Shown here in pieces: positions 4,313 to 5,349 of a stretch of DNA of 5,349 bases (position 1 is its first letter; each line of letters opens with the position of its first letter). A program made the translations under genes and the position numbers. The notes under the pieces were generated by a model. The model had not been told where the DNA came from and made no database searches. It worked only from the letters and a program-made list of their open reading frames with translations. Origin of the DNA: Sulfurovum sp. GTDB lineage: Bacteria; Campylobacterota; Campylobacteria; Campylobacterales; Sulfurovaceae. The DNA lies in NCBI GenBank assembly GCA_026985755.1, contig JALSPX010000019.1, positions 1 through 5,349 on the forward strand, read 5' to 3'.

Positions 4313-5349
4313 ATGCACTCAGGCATTAAAGATTTACTAAAACGTGACTCATCTTCAGGAATACTACTTATTATAGTAACACTATTGGCACTCTTTTTAC
4401 AAAATTCTCCATTTTCTTCTTTGTACACCAATTTTCTTCATACTCCTGTAGAGATACGCTTTGGTGCTTTACATATCGCCAAACCTCTACTGCTTTGGGT
4501 CAATGATGGGCTTATGGCTATCTTCTTTTTTGTCATCGGCTTAGAAGTCAAACGTGAAGTCATGGAGGGGCATCTCTCTTCGCTTTCTCAAATAACCCTG
4601 CCTGGTATCGCAGCACTTGGAGGGATGATAGTCCCTGCGCTTGTCTTTATTGCTTTTAACAAAGGTGCAGAATTTGAGATGAACGGATGGGCTATTCCTA
4701 CCGCAACTGACATCGCTTTTGCTTTAGGTATATTATCACTTTTAGGTAACCGTGTACCTGTTTCATTAAAGATATTCCTCATGGCACTTGCTATCATCGA
4801 TGACCTTGGGGCTATTGTGATTATCGCGTTTTTTTACACTTCTGAGCTCTCTACCATGTCTATGAGTATTGCAGGTGGGGCGTTGTTGGTTCTGTTTATC
4901 ATGAACCGTCTCAAAGTGGCACGTCAGGCTGCCTATATCTTGGTGGGTATTGTACTATGGGTTTCTGTACTCAAATCTGGCGTACATGCCACGCTAGCTG
5001 GTGTAGCACTGGCATTTATGATTCCTCTACACTCCAAAGATGAACATGGCAAAACCTTTTCTATGGCACACCACATGGAACATAGCCTACACTACTGGGT
5101 AGCCTTTTTCATTCTTCCTCTCTTTGCTTTTGTCAATGCTGGGGTAGATTTGAGAGGTATCTCACTTGAAGAGATGGGTGGTACGGTACCACTAGGTATC
5201 ATGGCTGGTTTGTTCATAGGTAAACAAGTAGGTGTATTTGGTTTTTCATGGATAGCCATCAAGCTTGGCATCGCTTCCCTTCCTAAAGGTGCTACATGGT
5301 CAACACTCTATGGTGTAGCCGTGCTTACTGGTATAGGGTTTACCATGAG
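4313..5349 (+). CDS. nhaA: Na+/H+ antiporter NhaA, C-terminus cut by window edge
   Basis: Inner-membrane antiporter that exports Na+ (or Li+) in exchange for two H+ and sets sodium tolerance and alkaline pH homeostasis. The 345 codons present are open to the right edge; E. coli NhaA has 388 residues, so roughly 45 are missing. Multiple hydrophobic helices are visible, with FFFVIGLEVKREV (71-83), PTATDIAFALG (129-139), ALAIIDDLGAI (158-168), SGVHATLAG (222-230) and ILPLFAFVNAG (267-277). Functional residues fall at the E. coli positions: Glu78, Arg81, Asp133, Asp163, Asp164 and the pH-sensor His225. After a four-residue insertion in the loop around 240-255, the counterparts of Glu252 and Lys300 are Glu256 and Lys304. 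All expected catalytic residues are present, so the protein should be active. The inserted loop is unusually rich in His and Met. Codon positions look more GC-rich than in the leftward L,D-transpeptidase genes. Confidence 0.97.
   Translation, partial: MHSGIKDLLKRDSSSGILLIIVTLLALFLQNSPFSSLYTNFLHTPVEIRFGALHIAKPLLLWVNDGLMAIFFFVIGLEVKREVMEGHLSSLSQITLPGIAALGGMIVPALVFIAFNKGAEFEMNGWAIPTATDIAFALGILSLLGNRVPVSLKIFLMALAIIDDLGAIVIIAFFYTSELSTMSMSIAGGALLVLFIMNRLKVARQAAYILVGIVLWVSVLKSGVHATLAGVALAFMIPLHSKDEHGKTFSMAHHMEHSLHYWVAFFILPLFAFVNAGVDLRGISLEEMGGTVPLGIMAGLFIGKQVGVFGFSWIAIKLGIASLPKGATWSTLYGVAVLTGIGFTM

Noticed and set aside
4588..4797. A minus-strand open frame of 69 codons.
   Set aside because: It is antisense to the conserved Asp133-Asp164 region of nhaA and has no features of a real protein.

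Overview
The window is a compact, AT-rich piece of bacterial chromosome with six genes and no gap longer than about 110 bases. The protein repertoire points to the Campylobacterota (Epsilonproteobacteria), most likely a free-living Sulfurovum/Sulfurimonas-type organism. The main reasons are an FqrB-like flavodoxin reductase resembling Helicobacter HP1164 and Campylobacter Cj0559, a small CGGC heavy-metal-associated protein with an FVSCAVGKM tail, and the base composition. This placement rests on remembered family features, not on a search.

Layout: four genes run leftward on the minus strand from about 3814 to beyond the left edge. In transcription order they are an FqrB-like flavodoxin/NADP reductase (3814-2855), an HI0933/YhiN/BaiN-type flavoprotein (2845-1697), a YcbB/LdtD-type L,D-transpeptidase lipoprotein (1707-454), and a YafK-type membrane-anchored L,D-transpeptidase-family protein cut by the window edge (435-1). 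Gaps are 9, -11 (overlap) and 18 bases, so the four probably form one operon. Its promoter is probably an extended -10 just upstream of fqrB.

Two genes run rightward: a 96-residue metal-binding HMA protein (3922-4212), divergent from the operon, and nhaA (4313 to beyond the right edge), a Na+/H+ antiporter with its full set of catalytic residues but missing about its last 45 residues. nhaA appears to have its own promoter in the 100-base gap before it.

How the genes fit together: the operon mixes cytoplasmic flavin redox enzymes with periplasmic peptidoglycan remodelling enzymes, with no obvious single pathway. fqrB and nhaA are housekeeping (NADPH/low-potential electron balance, sodium and pH homeostasis). 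The two L,D-transpeptidase-family proteins may act on the same sacculus in complementary ways, one cross-linking and one attaching or releasing an anchored partner. I see no RNA genes, mobile elements, CRISPR arrays or convincing intrinsic terminators. This looks mostly like an ordinary chromosomal region. The items most worth a second look are the mixed operon, the homopolymer tracts in coding sequence, the third cysteine in the HMA protein and the His/Met-rich loop of NhaA.
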